A stretch of 6,429 nt of DNA from Candidatus Eiseniibacteriota bacterium (GTDB lineage Bacteria; Arandabacterota; Arandabacteria; Arandabacterales; Arandabacteraceae). The notes beneath the pieces were generated by a model. The model did not search any database, was not told the origin of the DNA, and saw only the letters and a list, made by a program, of their open reading frames with translations. Location: contig JAUVJV010000141.1 of NCBI GenBank assembly GCA_030592245.1, positions 1 through 6,429 on the forward strand, read 5' to 3'. The translations under genes were made by a program, and so were the position numbers. The stretch's first letter is position 1. Each line of letters opens with the position of its first letter. This document shows, one piece after another, positions 1-5,868 of the stretch.

Positions 1-213
1 CCCCTTTCGGGCGCTGACCATCAGGTCCTTGAGTATCTTGGAGACCGCGCCCACGGCGTGCTTCTCACCTTCCACGACCACGTCCTGGCCCCTTGCGGTC
101 ACCTTGATGGCGAACTTGTCCCTGATCAGCCTCAGGTTGGCGTCGTTTCTCCCGAAAAGACACACCTGATCGATGCCCGACAGGTCCAGGCGCCTGCTTA
201 CCACATCCCCCAC
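1..213 (-). CDS. phoH: PhoH family ATPase, N-terminal part (3' end cut by window edge)
   Basis: Only the first 71 codons are present; the family is usually about 320 residues, so the ATPase core with its Walker motifs lies outside the window. What is visible is the small KH-like N-terminal domain typical of PhoH/YbeZ proteins. It has a LDLSGIDQVCLFGRND stretch (residues 9-24), then NLRLI (26-30), a strand pair around TARGQDVVVEGE (39-50) and a helix leading to SARKG (67-71). Family knowledge: PhoH proteins are cytoplasmic P-loop ATPases linked to RNA metabolism, often encoded beside ybeY; the neighbour here is out of view. The start is the GTG at 211-213, chosen because GAGAGG lies 7 nt upstream and an in-frame TGA lies a few codons further up. 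A GTG three codons later (202-204) is a less likely alternative. Recognition rests on the N-terminal domain alone, so the family is fairly sure and the exact orthologue less so. Confidence 0.8.
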   Translation of the reverse strand, partial: MGDVVSRRLDLSGIDQVCLFGRNDANLRLIRDKFAIKVTARGQDVVVEGEKHAVGAVSKILKDLMVSARKG

Positions 214-220
214 TTCACTA

Positions 221-226
221 CCTCTC
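221..226 (-). promoter_or_regulatory. Ribosome binding site of phoH
   Basis: On the minus strand this reads GAGAGG, with 7 nt to the GTG at 211-213. It decides the use of a GTG start, since no ATG is available between the upstream in-frame stop and the conserved domain. Confidence 0.55.
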
Positions 227-250
227 TGGCTTCAATACCGCTATGGACTA

Positions 251-290
251 AAGCCCTTGGCCTCTTAGGACACTAAGGGGCCAAGGGCTT
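251..290 (-). terminator. Long hairpin between the LysM gene and phoH (terminator or leader structure)
   Basis: The arms 251-268 and 273-290 pair over 18 positions around a 4-nt loop (269-272). The outer 12 bp (AAGCCCTTGGCC / GGCCAAGGGCTT) are perfect. The only imperfection is the pair 263/278, a U-G wobble in a plus-strand RNA and an A-C mismatch in a minus-strand RNA. It lies 77 nt past the LysM stop codon and 37 nt before the phoH start, both on the minus strand, so it most simply ends the LysM transcript. The base run after it in that direction is only CTTTAG, a poor U-tract, so efficient intrinsic termination is doubtful. It could also be a structure in the phoH leader. Confidence 0.55.
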
Positions 291-367
291 GACATGATTG
301 CTATATTGCTTGTCAGACTCTCTATCTTCGTCTGTCACCGGTTAGGTTTACCACCACCCCAATCAAC

Positions 368-1045
368 TCATCTGGGAATATCAAGGTCCCAGCCGGGCAG
401 TATGAGATCCGGGTCGCTGATCTTGTCCTTGTTGGCTTCGTAGATCTTGGTCCACTGCCGCCAATCGTCATAGATCTCCCAGTAGCCCGAAATCTTGCCC
501 AGGAACTCACCTTCCATCACCATGTGCATCGTGGGCAGGCCCCTGGGGATCGCAAGCAGCCAGCCGGGGAAGATGAGGTTCGGATCCTCGATCTTGTCCC
601 TGTTGGCGCGATAGATCCTCGGCCACAAGACCGGACTGCTGTAAATCTCCTCATAACCTGAGATCTTAGAGAGGCTCTCACCACTCTTTACGGTCCACTC
701 GGTGGGAAGCGCCTCGAGTTTGGCTATCTCCCGCTCAAGCTTCGATACTTCGGATTCGATGGGATCCAGCTCGGCATCCACCTTCTTGAGCTGGGCCCTG
801 AGATCGGCTGCCGAAGCCTTGGCACCATCCAGGTCCGCAGTTGCCTGACCCAGCAGCGCCGCCTGCTTTTCCTTTTCGCCGGCCAGGGAGGTGCAGTAAG
901 CTTCCCTTTCCTTACCGGAAAGCTTCTGGTATTCCTCCTCGGTGTAGAACTGGCCTCTTGATACATCCACCGCGAGTACGCTCGTTGCCAGAATCGAAAG
1001 AACTGCGAGCGATACTGCGGCAATGACCAGAATAGATTTCTTCAT
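368..1045 (-). CDS. Secreted coiled-coil protein with two LysM domains
   Basis: A 225-residue exported protein likely to bind peptidoglycan in the cell envelope. In order: a signal peptide (residues 1-25, MKKS then a hydrophobic stretch, cleavage probably after SVLA); a charged region with one cysteine (C51); a predicted coiled coil (about 53-112); LysM repeat 1 (116-168) and LysM repeat 2 (172-225), which ends the protein. Both repeats have the pattern W-x-I-Y-x-A-N-[RK]-D-K-I-x-D-P-[ND]-L-I-x-P-G-W-x-L-x-I-P-R. Family knowledge: LysM binds N-acetylglucosamine in glycan strands. No hydrolase domain is present, so a structural or anchoring role is inferred. The start at 1043-1045 is preferred over an in-frame ATG at 1088-1090 because it has AGGAG 9 nt upstream and begins directly at the signal peptide. 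The gene is second in a unit with the lipoprotein gene, 44 nt downstream of its stop. Confidence 0.88.
   Translation of the reverse strand: MKKSILVIAAVSLAVLSILATSVLAVDVSRGQFYTEEEYQKLSGKEREAYCTSLAGEKEKQAALLGQATADLDGAKASAADLRAQLKKVDAELDPIESEVSKLEREIAKLEALPTEWTVKSGESLSKISGYEEIYSSPVLWPRIYRANRDKIEDPNLIFPGWLLAIPRGLPTMHMVMEGEFLGKISGYWEIYDDWRQWTKIYEANKDKISDPDLILPGWDLDIPR
419..607 (-). repeat. Tandem LysM-coding duplication inside the LysM gene
   Basis: The plus-strand 18-mer at 419-436 (GATCTTGTCCTTGTTGGC) recurs at 590-607 with one change, 171 nt (57 codons) apart. Both copies encode the A-N-[RK]-D-K-I core of the two LysM repeats. This is consistent with internal duplication of a LysM unit; the rest of the repeats have diverged more. 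Confidence 0.6.
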
Positions 1046-1054
1046 CTTACTAAG

Positions 1055-1059
1055 CTCCT
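1055..1059 (-). promoter_or_regulatory. Ribosome binding site deciding the LysM protein start
   Basis: AGGAG on the minus strand, 9 nt before the ATG at 1043-1045. It supports the internal ATG as start over the upstream ATG at 1088-1090, which has only weak purine-rich sequence before it. Confidence 0.6.
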
Positions 1060-1089
1060 CTTGAAATCCATCAGGCATAGCTGCCCTCA

Positions 1090-1377
1090 TTATCGCCCAC
1101 TGCCCTTCTTAAGAGCATCGAGCTCTTTCTCCAATTTCTCTGGCTCACCACGGAGCTTCTCGAGTCTTGCTTCCTTGTCCTTGAGCTCCTGTTCGAGCTG
1201 CTCACGCTCAGCTTCGGCCTCGGCAAGATCACCCTGGACCGTCTCGGTCGCCGCCTGAACCTTCTGTACCTCCTCGGGAGGTACCGGGCATGGCGGTTTG
1301 GGTCCGCAGCCTATGCCGCACGCGAGCACTAATATGCTTACGGCCAGGACCACAGCCAGCACGCGCCTCGTGAACAT
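1090..1377 (-). CDS. Small coiled-coil outer-membrane-type lipoprotein
   Basis: A 95-residue protein with a lipoprotein signal peptide: MFTRR, a hydrophobic stretch (6-19), then VLAC, with C20 the probable lipidated cysteine. Leucine at -2 is not the commonest lipobox residue. C24 and C30 follow, and a short Pro-rich linker (PKPPCPVPP, 26-34) precedes a highly charged heptad-like helix (about 36-92, rich in E, K, L and A) that ends the protein. It recalls small helical lipoproteins such as Lpp in size and layout, but I see no specific homology and no conserved C-terminal lysine like that of Lpp. Inferred role: a membrane-anchored helix in the periplasm. It is the first gene of a two-gene unit; its TAA (1090-1092) is 44 nt before the LysM gene start, and that next protein also has a coiled coil, so the two may interact. 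Translation may start with a GGGGGTGG element 6 nt before the ATG. Confidence 0.75.
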   Translation of the reverse strand: MFTRRVLAVVLAVSILVLACGIGCGPKPPCPVPPEEVQKVQAATETVQGDLAEAEAEREQLEQELKDKEARLEKLRGEPEKLEKELDALKKGSGR

Positions 1378-1447
1378 CGTTGACCACCCCCTTCTTAAGG
1401 TGTACCTATCTCTCGTTCACAACGAATATACGCTCTGAACCTCGCAT

Positions 1448-1477
1448 ACTCTAACAAGGCCCAATCCCCCCTGTCAA
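1448..1477 (-). promoter_or_regulatory. Sigma70-like promoter of the lipoprotein-LysM unit
   Basis: The minus strand reads TTGACA (-35, 1472-1477), an 18-nt spacer, then TAGAGT (-10, 1448-1453). The -35 is a perfect consensus match and the -10 matches 4 of 6. The predicted transcript starts near 1440, giving a leader of about 63 nt before the ATG at 1375-1377. A run of six G lies immediately after the -35, with five C upstream of it, so the -35 sits between complementary C/G runs. Confidence 0.6.
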
Positions 1478-1500
1478 GTGAAAATACGGGGGTGTACAAT

Positions 1501-1530
1501 GCTCGATTCAGACGCTTTGCCTGAATCAGC
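1501..1530 (-). terminator. Hairpin after the metallophosphoesterase gene
   Basis: GATTCAG (1505-1511) pairs perfectly with CTGAATC (1521-1527) around a 9-nt loop. GCT/AGC at 1501-1503 and 1528-1530 extends the stem by 3 bp past a bulged C (1504). It begins 41 nt beyond the stop codon of the phosphoesterase and ends 23 nt before the -35 of the next unit, the expected place for a transcription boundary. No T-run follows on the minus strand (ATTGTACA), so it is a weak intrinsic terminator candidate. Confidence 0.35.
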
Positions 1531-1571
1531 GCAGAATGATGCCTGGGACAAGTGTTCTGTCGCCCCCCGGT

Positions 1572-3635
1572 CTACCTGATTATCACGACCCTGCTGGTAG
1601 CCATTTCAGAGCCGAGATGGACCCGCACGAAGTAGAGTCCGGGCTCCACCAACCCATCGCCGGACCAGGCCATTTCATGATAGCCCGCGTCGTACCGGCC
1701 CTCGGTGATTTTCGCCACCAGGCGCCCCGACACATTATACACACCGGCCTCAATCCACCCGTCGCGGGGTAATCCGAACCTGATTACAGTCCTGGTACTG
1801 AACGGATTAGGCACCGTCGCCGAAATCACAACTCTTGACGGGATTCCGCCTTCGCCCGCTACTGCCGAAGTGGGATTGTAGATCTCGAAGTCGGCATCGC
1901 TTACATCCTCGCCGGTGTTCGAGTCGGCGTCATAGGCAATGACTTTGACCCGCGCCTGCGTCGTCGGATCCACATCCACCTGCCAGGAGTAAGTGCCGTC
2001 ATTGGCCTCACCTGTGGCGATCGTGTCACCGTAGGAACTCCCGCCATCGGTGGACAGCAAGATGTCAATCGATGTAACTCCAACATCATCGGTGGCTGTC
2101 CAGGTGATGTCACGGAAGCTGTCGATGTCCCAGGTCTCGCCGCCATCCGGCTGGTTTACCGTCACGACAGGCGGGTCAGAAGATCCGGGGGTGAGCTCCA
2201 GAGTAACTGTCGGGGACGAGTTAGCGGGTATATTGATCGCGACATAGTAGATGGCATAGGGCCCGGAATCGTCGACCTGCAACAGCGTCCCGCCCGAGAC
2301 GCTAACCGTGCCCGGCTCATTGGGCATTATGAAGCGAATCACCGAGTGCTCGAAGTCCTCATTGATGTCATTGGTGATGTCGGCGGTAACCGAATAGTAT
2401 GTCCCATTGTTTCCGGGAAAATAGTCGACGTAGAGATTATTGCCATCCGCCCCGGCATCGACCGTCGATGTGGGCTGGAGCGTTCCTCCCGAGACGCGGA
2501 TCATGCGATAAGAGCGCGCGCCGTCACAGACATTGTCGGTCCTTATTTTGTAAGGATGTGTCCAGTCGTCCCCATTGCTGTGCGTGTGACCATAGAGCGC
2601 CATGTCGGCGCCCAGGCTGTTGAGATTGATCTGGCTGGAGAAATCGTAATGGTAGAAGAGCACCTGGGCGGCGCTTCCCGATGCGGCGGCGATATCATCA
2701 TCCAGCCACTGCATCTGGCCGGAGGTAAAGCTGTCGCTCCCGTAGATAACCGACCGCCAGTTGTCATAGTTAATGTAGGCCTCGAGCCCGATATAATGCA
2801 CCGGGCCATAGTCGAAGCTATAGTCCTGCGTGTACCAGGGGGCGCCGGCCGGAGGATCATCGCACCGCTTCCAGCCGAAGAACCTCCACCAGTTCCGGCG
2901 GGCATTGCCGTCGGGCGGCGGGGAGTCATCCCAGCCCCCGATGTCGTGATTGCCCGAGGTGAGGTAGACCGGCACGTCAAATTCCCTTAGCAGGGCCTGG
3001 GTCCGGCTGAAGTACTTCTTATCGAGAAACTCCTCCAGCTCGCCTTCGTTTATGTAGTCGCCGGTGAGCACTACGAACTCGGGATTGATGAGGTTGATAT
3101 CGTCGATGACCGCCCGAAGGTCTTCCACCTCGGAGGAATCTGTATCCGAGCCGGCCTGGGTATAATAGAGATGGGTCGGCAGGTGGGTATCAGCTATGTG
3201 GATGAAGTAGTAATCGTTCTTAAACGCGGAGATGACCCGGACGGCATCCCAGGTGGTATCATCTATTCCCCCGTCCGCGGTCACCCTCAGGTCATAGAGC
3301 TCGTCAACCGGGACCACCGGAACCTGCACATCGATTTCCCACCACTCGGTGGATGCGTCATATGTGGAGGATAGCACGGTCATGGGCACCGTGACCGACC
3401 CATAAACGAGCTCCGCCGCCCAACCGGATGTGCCGGGACTCGCCTCACAATCGATGGTCAGCGTATCCCCCTCGGTCACGATCGTGGGTATATTGATCAG
3501 GGGCCTCTGGATCACGGTGAGCGTGTCCCCGGTGGGTATGGCGCCGGCTGCGCCGGCCATCAGAAGCAGCGTCAAGCCTGCCGACAGCACTCCGGCTCCA
3601 ATAGACAAAAAGACCGCATGCGGTCGTTTCTGCAT
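1572..3635 (-). CDS. Secreted metallophosphoesterase with C-terminal Ig-like and FlgD/T9SS-type domain
   Basis: A 687-residue exported calcineurin-like phosphoesterase. In order: signal peptide (1-32, ending AGA); a beta-rich N-terminal domain (about 34-137); the catalytic domain (about 141-385); a beta-rich stretch; an Ig/FN3-like domain (about 487-585, opening PPVVTVNQPDGGETW); and a C-terminal module (about 601-687) with the PNPF, VYNVSGRLV and GLYFVRV hallmarks of FlgD-Ig or Por-secretion tails. All metal-ligand motifs are seen: DTH (149-151), GD (192-193), GNHD (228-231), a lone His (329) and GHTH (349-352). The substrate is unknown; phosphomonoesters, phosphodiesters or nucleotides are possible. 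The tail suggests secretion or surface attachment. The start at 3633-3635 has AGGAG 8 nt upstream and directly begins the signal peptide; longer in-frame starts would lie at or upstream of the predicted transcription start. It is transcribed alone, divergently from the aspartic protease gene. Confidence 0.9.
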   Translation of the reverse strand: MQKRPHAVFLSIGAGVLSAGLTLLLMAGAAGAIPTGDTLTVIQRPLINIPTIVTEGDTLTIDCEASPGTSGWAAELVYGSVTVPMTVLSSTYDASTEWWEIDVQVPVVPVDELYDLRVTADGGIDDTTWDAVRVISAFKNDYYFIHIADTHLPTHLYYTQAGSDTDSSEVEDLRAVIDDINLINPEFVVLTGDYINEGELEEFLDKKYFSRTQALLREFDVPVYLTSGNHDIGGWDDSPPPDGNARRNWWRFFGWKRCDDPPAGAPWYTQDYSFDYGPVHYIGLEAYINYDNWRSVIYGSDSFTSGQMQWLDDDIAAASGSAAQVLFYHYDFSSQINLNSLGADMALYGHTHSNGDDWTHPYKIRTDNVCDGARSYRMIRVSGGTLQPTSTVDAGADGNNLYVDYFPGNNGTYYSVTADITNDINEDFEHSVIRFIMPNEPGTVSVSGGTLLQVDDSGPYAIYYVAINIPANSSPTVTLELTPGSSDPPVVTVNQPDGGETWDIDSFRDITWTATDDVGVTSIDILLSTDGGSSYGDTIATGEANDGTYSWQVDVDPTTQARVKVIAYDADSNTGEDVSDADFEIYNPTSAVAGEGGIPSRVVISATVPNPFSTRTVIRFGLPRDGWIEAGVYNVSGRLVAKITEGRYDAGYHEMAWSGDGLVEPGLYFVRVHLGSEMATSRVVIIR
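3607..3625 (-). promoter_or_regulatory. Palindrome plus T-run in the first codons of the phosphoesterase gene
   Basis: GACCGCATGCGGTC (3612-3625) is a perfect 14-bp palindrome covering codons 4-8. On the minus strand it is followed directly by TTTTT (3607-3611). As RNA it can form a 5-bp GC-rich stem with a 4-nt loop plus five U, the form of a short intrinsic terminator, about 55-75 nt from the predicted transcription start. It may be an attenuator, a protein-binding palindrome, or a chance product of the coding sequence. Confidence 0.3.
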
Positions 3636-3643
3636 CACTCTTT

Positions 3644-3648
3644 CTCCT
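3644..3648 (-). promoter_or_regulatory. Ribosome binding site deciding the phosphoesterase start
   Basis: AGGAG on the minus strand, 8 nt before the ATG at 3633-3635. Together with the promoter position it fixes the start at the signal peptide rather than at in-frame ATGs upstream. Confidence 0.65.
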
Positions 3649-3687
3649 GTTCTGCGAACCCTACGGATGTTTGCGTTTATCATAGCA

Positions 3688-3716
3688 ATTGTACCATAGA
3701 TTAGACGCCAAATCAA
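3688..3716 (-). promoter_or_regulatory. Sigma70-like promoter of the phosphoesterase gene
   Basis: The minus strand reads TTGATT (-35, 3711-3716), a 17-nt spacer and TACAAT (-10, 3688-3693). The -10 matches consensus at 5 of 6 positions and the -35 at 4 of 6, with optimal spacing. Transcription should begin near 3681, giving a leader of about 46 nt that contains the ribosome binding site at 3644-3648. Confidence 0.65.
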
Positions 3717-3922
3717 TGCGCATGGTCGCCGGAGTGGTGTGTCAGATTGTGTGGATTCTGTGGCAGGATTCACCTGACGGTTGGCTTGGCCGGCCGAGCC
3801 GCCAGCCGGAACGGCGCATCTTAGTTAATAGCAAACAGTTATGATGTATCTTGGGATGCCCGATTATACGTTCAATGGCACAGGCCTTGCTATCTTAATT
3901 ACAGTGGGGAGGAACATTCTGC

Positions 3923-3952
3923 TTACCCTGACCGGGTGAAAGAGGTTATAAC
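3923..3952 (+). promoter_or_regulatory. Possible promoter of the aspartic protease gene
   Basis: TTACCC (3923-3928), an 18-nt spacer and TATAAC (3947-3952). The -10 is good (5 of 6) and the -35 is poor (3 of 6). It would start transcription near 3959 and give a leader of about 43 nt. The -35 overlaps a small ACCC-GGGT inverted repeat (3925-3937). Confidence 0.35.
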
Positions 3953-3987
3953 ACTACAGATAGGACAAGATCGGATCTACTGAATTC

Positions 3988-3996
3988 AAAGGAGGA
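3988..3996 (+). promoter_or_regulatory. Strong ribosome binding site of the aspartic protease gene
   Basis: AAAGGAGGA lies just before the ATG at 4002-4004 and is a near-complete complement of the 16S rRNA tail. It is the strongest ribosome binding site in the window. Confidence 0.75.
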
Positions 3997-4001
3997 GCTT
4001 C

Positions 4002-5867
4002 ATGCCAGGATTGAAAACCTTGCTGGTCGCTGTTCTGGCCGGTACCGCACTTATGGCCGGCTTGTGCGCGGCCCAGGAGATCACCGACCCGTATGAGATC
4101 TTGGGAAAACACTTCGAGGCCTCCGGGGGCCTTGAGCTCCTCAGGGCCGAGCAGACCCAGTACTTCGAGGGCAACCTCTCGCTGGCCGGGATGCAGGGTC
4201 CCATAAAGGCCTGGACCTCAAAGCCGGACCGCAGCCGGGCCGAGGTCGTGATCGGTCCCATCAGCATAACCCAGGGAGACAATGGGGACCTTTCCTGGAT
4301 CCTGGACACCAACGGGAAGGTGCAGGTGATCACCAAGGAAGACGAGGCCACGCAGAAGCGCAAAGAGGTCACGCAGAGGATGGCAGACTATGAACATGCG
4401 GATCCTCGGTCGGACGTCTTCACCGCGGCCTTCGAGGGCACGGAGACGGTCGAGGAGACCGACTGTTACGTGGTCAAGGTGACCAACAGCATCAACACGG
4501 ATCACTTCACTTACTACATAGGCAAGGACGACTTCCTGCTTAAGAAACGAGTCGCGATACAGGCTGAGAAGAGCGGCGATAGCTACTACGGTGATTACCG
4601 TGAGGTGGGTGGACTGCTCGTGCCCTTCTTCGTCAGGGAGATACCCCACCAGACGGGACAGGCCCAGGATATCACGATCGTCCATTACGAGTCCAACCTG
4701 GAGCTGGATCCGGCGATCTTCGACCCGCCCGAGCAAGGCGGCAAGGACTACGAGTTCACCGCAGGCGACTCCGCGGAGGACATCCCGTTTGAGTTTATAG
4801 GTTATCATCTCTTCATCCCGGTTAGCATAAACGGAAAGGAAGATCTCTGGGTACTCGACACGGGCGCGAGCATGAGTGTTATCACCACCGGTTTCGCCGA
4901 AGAGCTTGGACTCGAGCTCGAGGGAAACCTCAAGGGCCGGGGCGCCGCCGGCACCGTTGATGCCAGTTTCACCCAGCTTCCCCCCTACAAGTTGAACGGA
5001 ATAAGCTTTGAGGGACAGACCGTGGCCGTGATCGACATGAGCGAGCTCCTGCGAAGGCTGGGAATCCCCGTAGCCGGCATCCTGGGATATGACTTCCTGT
5101 CCCGCTTCGTTACAAAGGTCGACTACGCCAATGAGCTCGTTTCCTTCTACGATCCCGATACCTTCAATTACAAAGGAGACGGCCATGAGCTGGATGTGCA
5201 TATGAAGGAGGGTGTCTTCGAGACCTCAGCCACCCTGGACGGTGAGCACTCGGGGACCTGGCTCTTCGACCTGGGCGCCGGGCTAACCCATCTCGAAGCA
5301 GCCTATGCCCTTCGGGAGGGCTATGCCGGGGAACCCGGTATTCTGGCCAAGGGCCATGGGGCCGGCAATGAGAGTTTTCTGAAGGTCATCAAGAGCGACA
5401 GGCTTGAGTTCGCCGGGTTCACCGTCGCCGAGCCGCCCATCAGTTTCGCTTATGGCGGAACCGACACGGTGCTCACCGCCGACAGGATTGGAATCCTGGG
5501 CAATACGCTGTTCCGCAACTTCGTGCTCTACGTCGACTATGCTAATGAGCGGGTGATTGTGGAAAAAGGTATGCGCTTCAACGAGCCCTGGCCCGAGGAC
5601 CACTCGGGCTTGAGCGTCGGCTGGACGACCGATTGGGACGCCATGGAAGTCCTCTATGTATCTCCCGATACGCCCGCAGACCAGGCCGGCTTCGAAGAAG
5701 GAGACCTTGTCCTTTCAGTCAACGGCGAAAGCGTCGAGAATCTTGACGGGGTAGTCGGTATGAGGGAATTACTCAAGCAGGACCCCGGCACGGTGCTGGA
5801 GATCGCGATCCGGCGACGCGGCAGGGAGATGAAGATCTCGCTGACCCTGGCCGACCTTTTCGAGTAG
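4002..5867 (+). CDS. Exported double-lobed retropepsin-like aspartic protease with LolA-like and PDZ domains
   Basis: A 621-residue exported protein. In order: signal peptide (1-24, cleavage probably after CAA); a LolA-like beta domain (about 27-240) resembling outer-membrane lipoprotein-sorting proteins; aspartic-protease lobe 1 (about 255-390) with DTGAS (286-290) and ILGYDFL (360-366); lobe 2 (about 395-525) with DLGAG (423-427) and ILGNTLF (498-504); and a C-terminal PDZ domain (about 535-619) with the VSPDTPADQAGFEEGDLVLSVNG segment. Each lobe closes with a similar strand (KVDYANELVSFY; YVDYANERVIVE), so the lobes are an internal duplication. Family knowledge: retropepsin-type enzymes need two D-[TS]-G loops, one per lobe. 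Here the second Asp is kept but Thr is replaced by Leu, so activity is uncertain. The PDZ domain may bind substrate C-termini. The role is unknown; periplasmic or surface proteolysis is inferred. It is divergent from the phosphoesterase gene, and its stop is one base from that of the gene on its right. Confidence 0.88.
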   Translation: MPGLKTLLVAVLAGTALMAGLCAAQEITDPYEILGKHFEASGGLELLRAEQTQYFEGNLSLAGMQGPIKAWTSKPDRSRAEVVIGPISITQGDNGDLSWILDTNGKVQVITKEDEATQKRKEVTQRMADYEHADPRSDVFTAAFEGTETVEETDCYVVKVTNSINTDHFTYYIGKDDFLLKKRVAIQAEKSGDSYYGDYREVGGLLVPFFVREIPHQTGQAQDITIVHYESNLELDPAIFDPPEQGGKDYEFTAGDSAEDIPFEFIGYHLFIPVSINGKEDLWVLDTGASMSVITTGFAEELGLELEGNLKGRGAAGTVDASFTQLPPYKLNGISFEGQTVAVIDMSELLRRLGIPVAGILGYDFLSRFVTKVDYANELVSFYDPDTFNYKGDGHELDVHMKEGVFETSATLDGEHSGTWLFDLGAGLTHLEAAYALREGYAGEPGILAKGHGAGNESFLKVIKSDRLEFAGFTVAEPPISFAYGGTDTVLTADRIGILGNTLFRNFVLYVDYANERVIVEKGMRFNEPWPEDHSGLSVGWTTDWDAMEVLYVSPDTPADQAGFEEGDLVLSVNGESVENLDGVVGMRELLKQDPGTVLEIAIRRRGREMKISLTLADLFE

Positions 5868-5868
5868 T

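Larger units (their letters stand above)
3636..4001. other. Divergent intergenic region between phosphoesterase and protease genes
   Basis: This 366-bp stretch has no credible gene. It holds the phosphoesterase leader and promoter on the left and the protease leader with a possible promoter on the right. Between them lie about 200 bp with a near-palindrome at 3783-3800 (GGCTTGGCCGGCCGAGCC, one mismatched pair) and the imperfect direct repeat GGATTC twice near 3750-3770. The space is enough for a regulator acting on both genes, but no known operator was recognised. Confidence 0.6.

Noticed and set aside
58..276. 72-codon open frame on the plus strand at the left edge
   Set aside because: It is antisense to the PhoH N-terminal domain and runs into the hairpin arm; no ribosome binding site.
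2346..2990. 214-codon open frame on the plus strand inside the phosphoesterase gene
   Set aside because: It is antisense to the catalytic domain, has no ribosome binding site or recognisable domain, and follows from codon bias of the real gene.
3636..3773. 46-residue N-terminal extension of the phosphoesterase
   Set aside because: It would start upstream of the predicted transcription start and place a long stretch before an evident signal peptide that has its own ribosome binding site.
3783..3800. GC-rich near-palindrome as a terminator or known operator
   Set aside because: It lies between divergent promoters with no gene ending there and has no T-run; no known operator consensus was recognised, so it is only mentioned in the intergenic description.
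4218..5201. 327-codon open frame on the minus strand inside the protease gene
   Set aside because: It is antisense to the LolA-like domain and first protease lobe with their clear motifs; its translation shows no family features.
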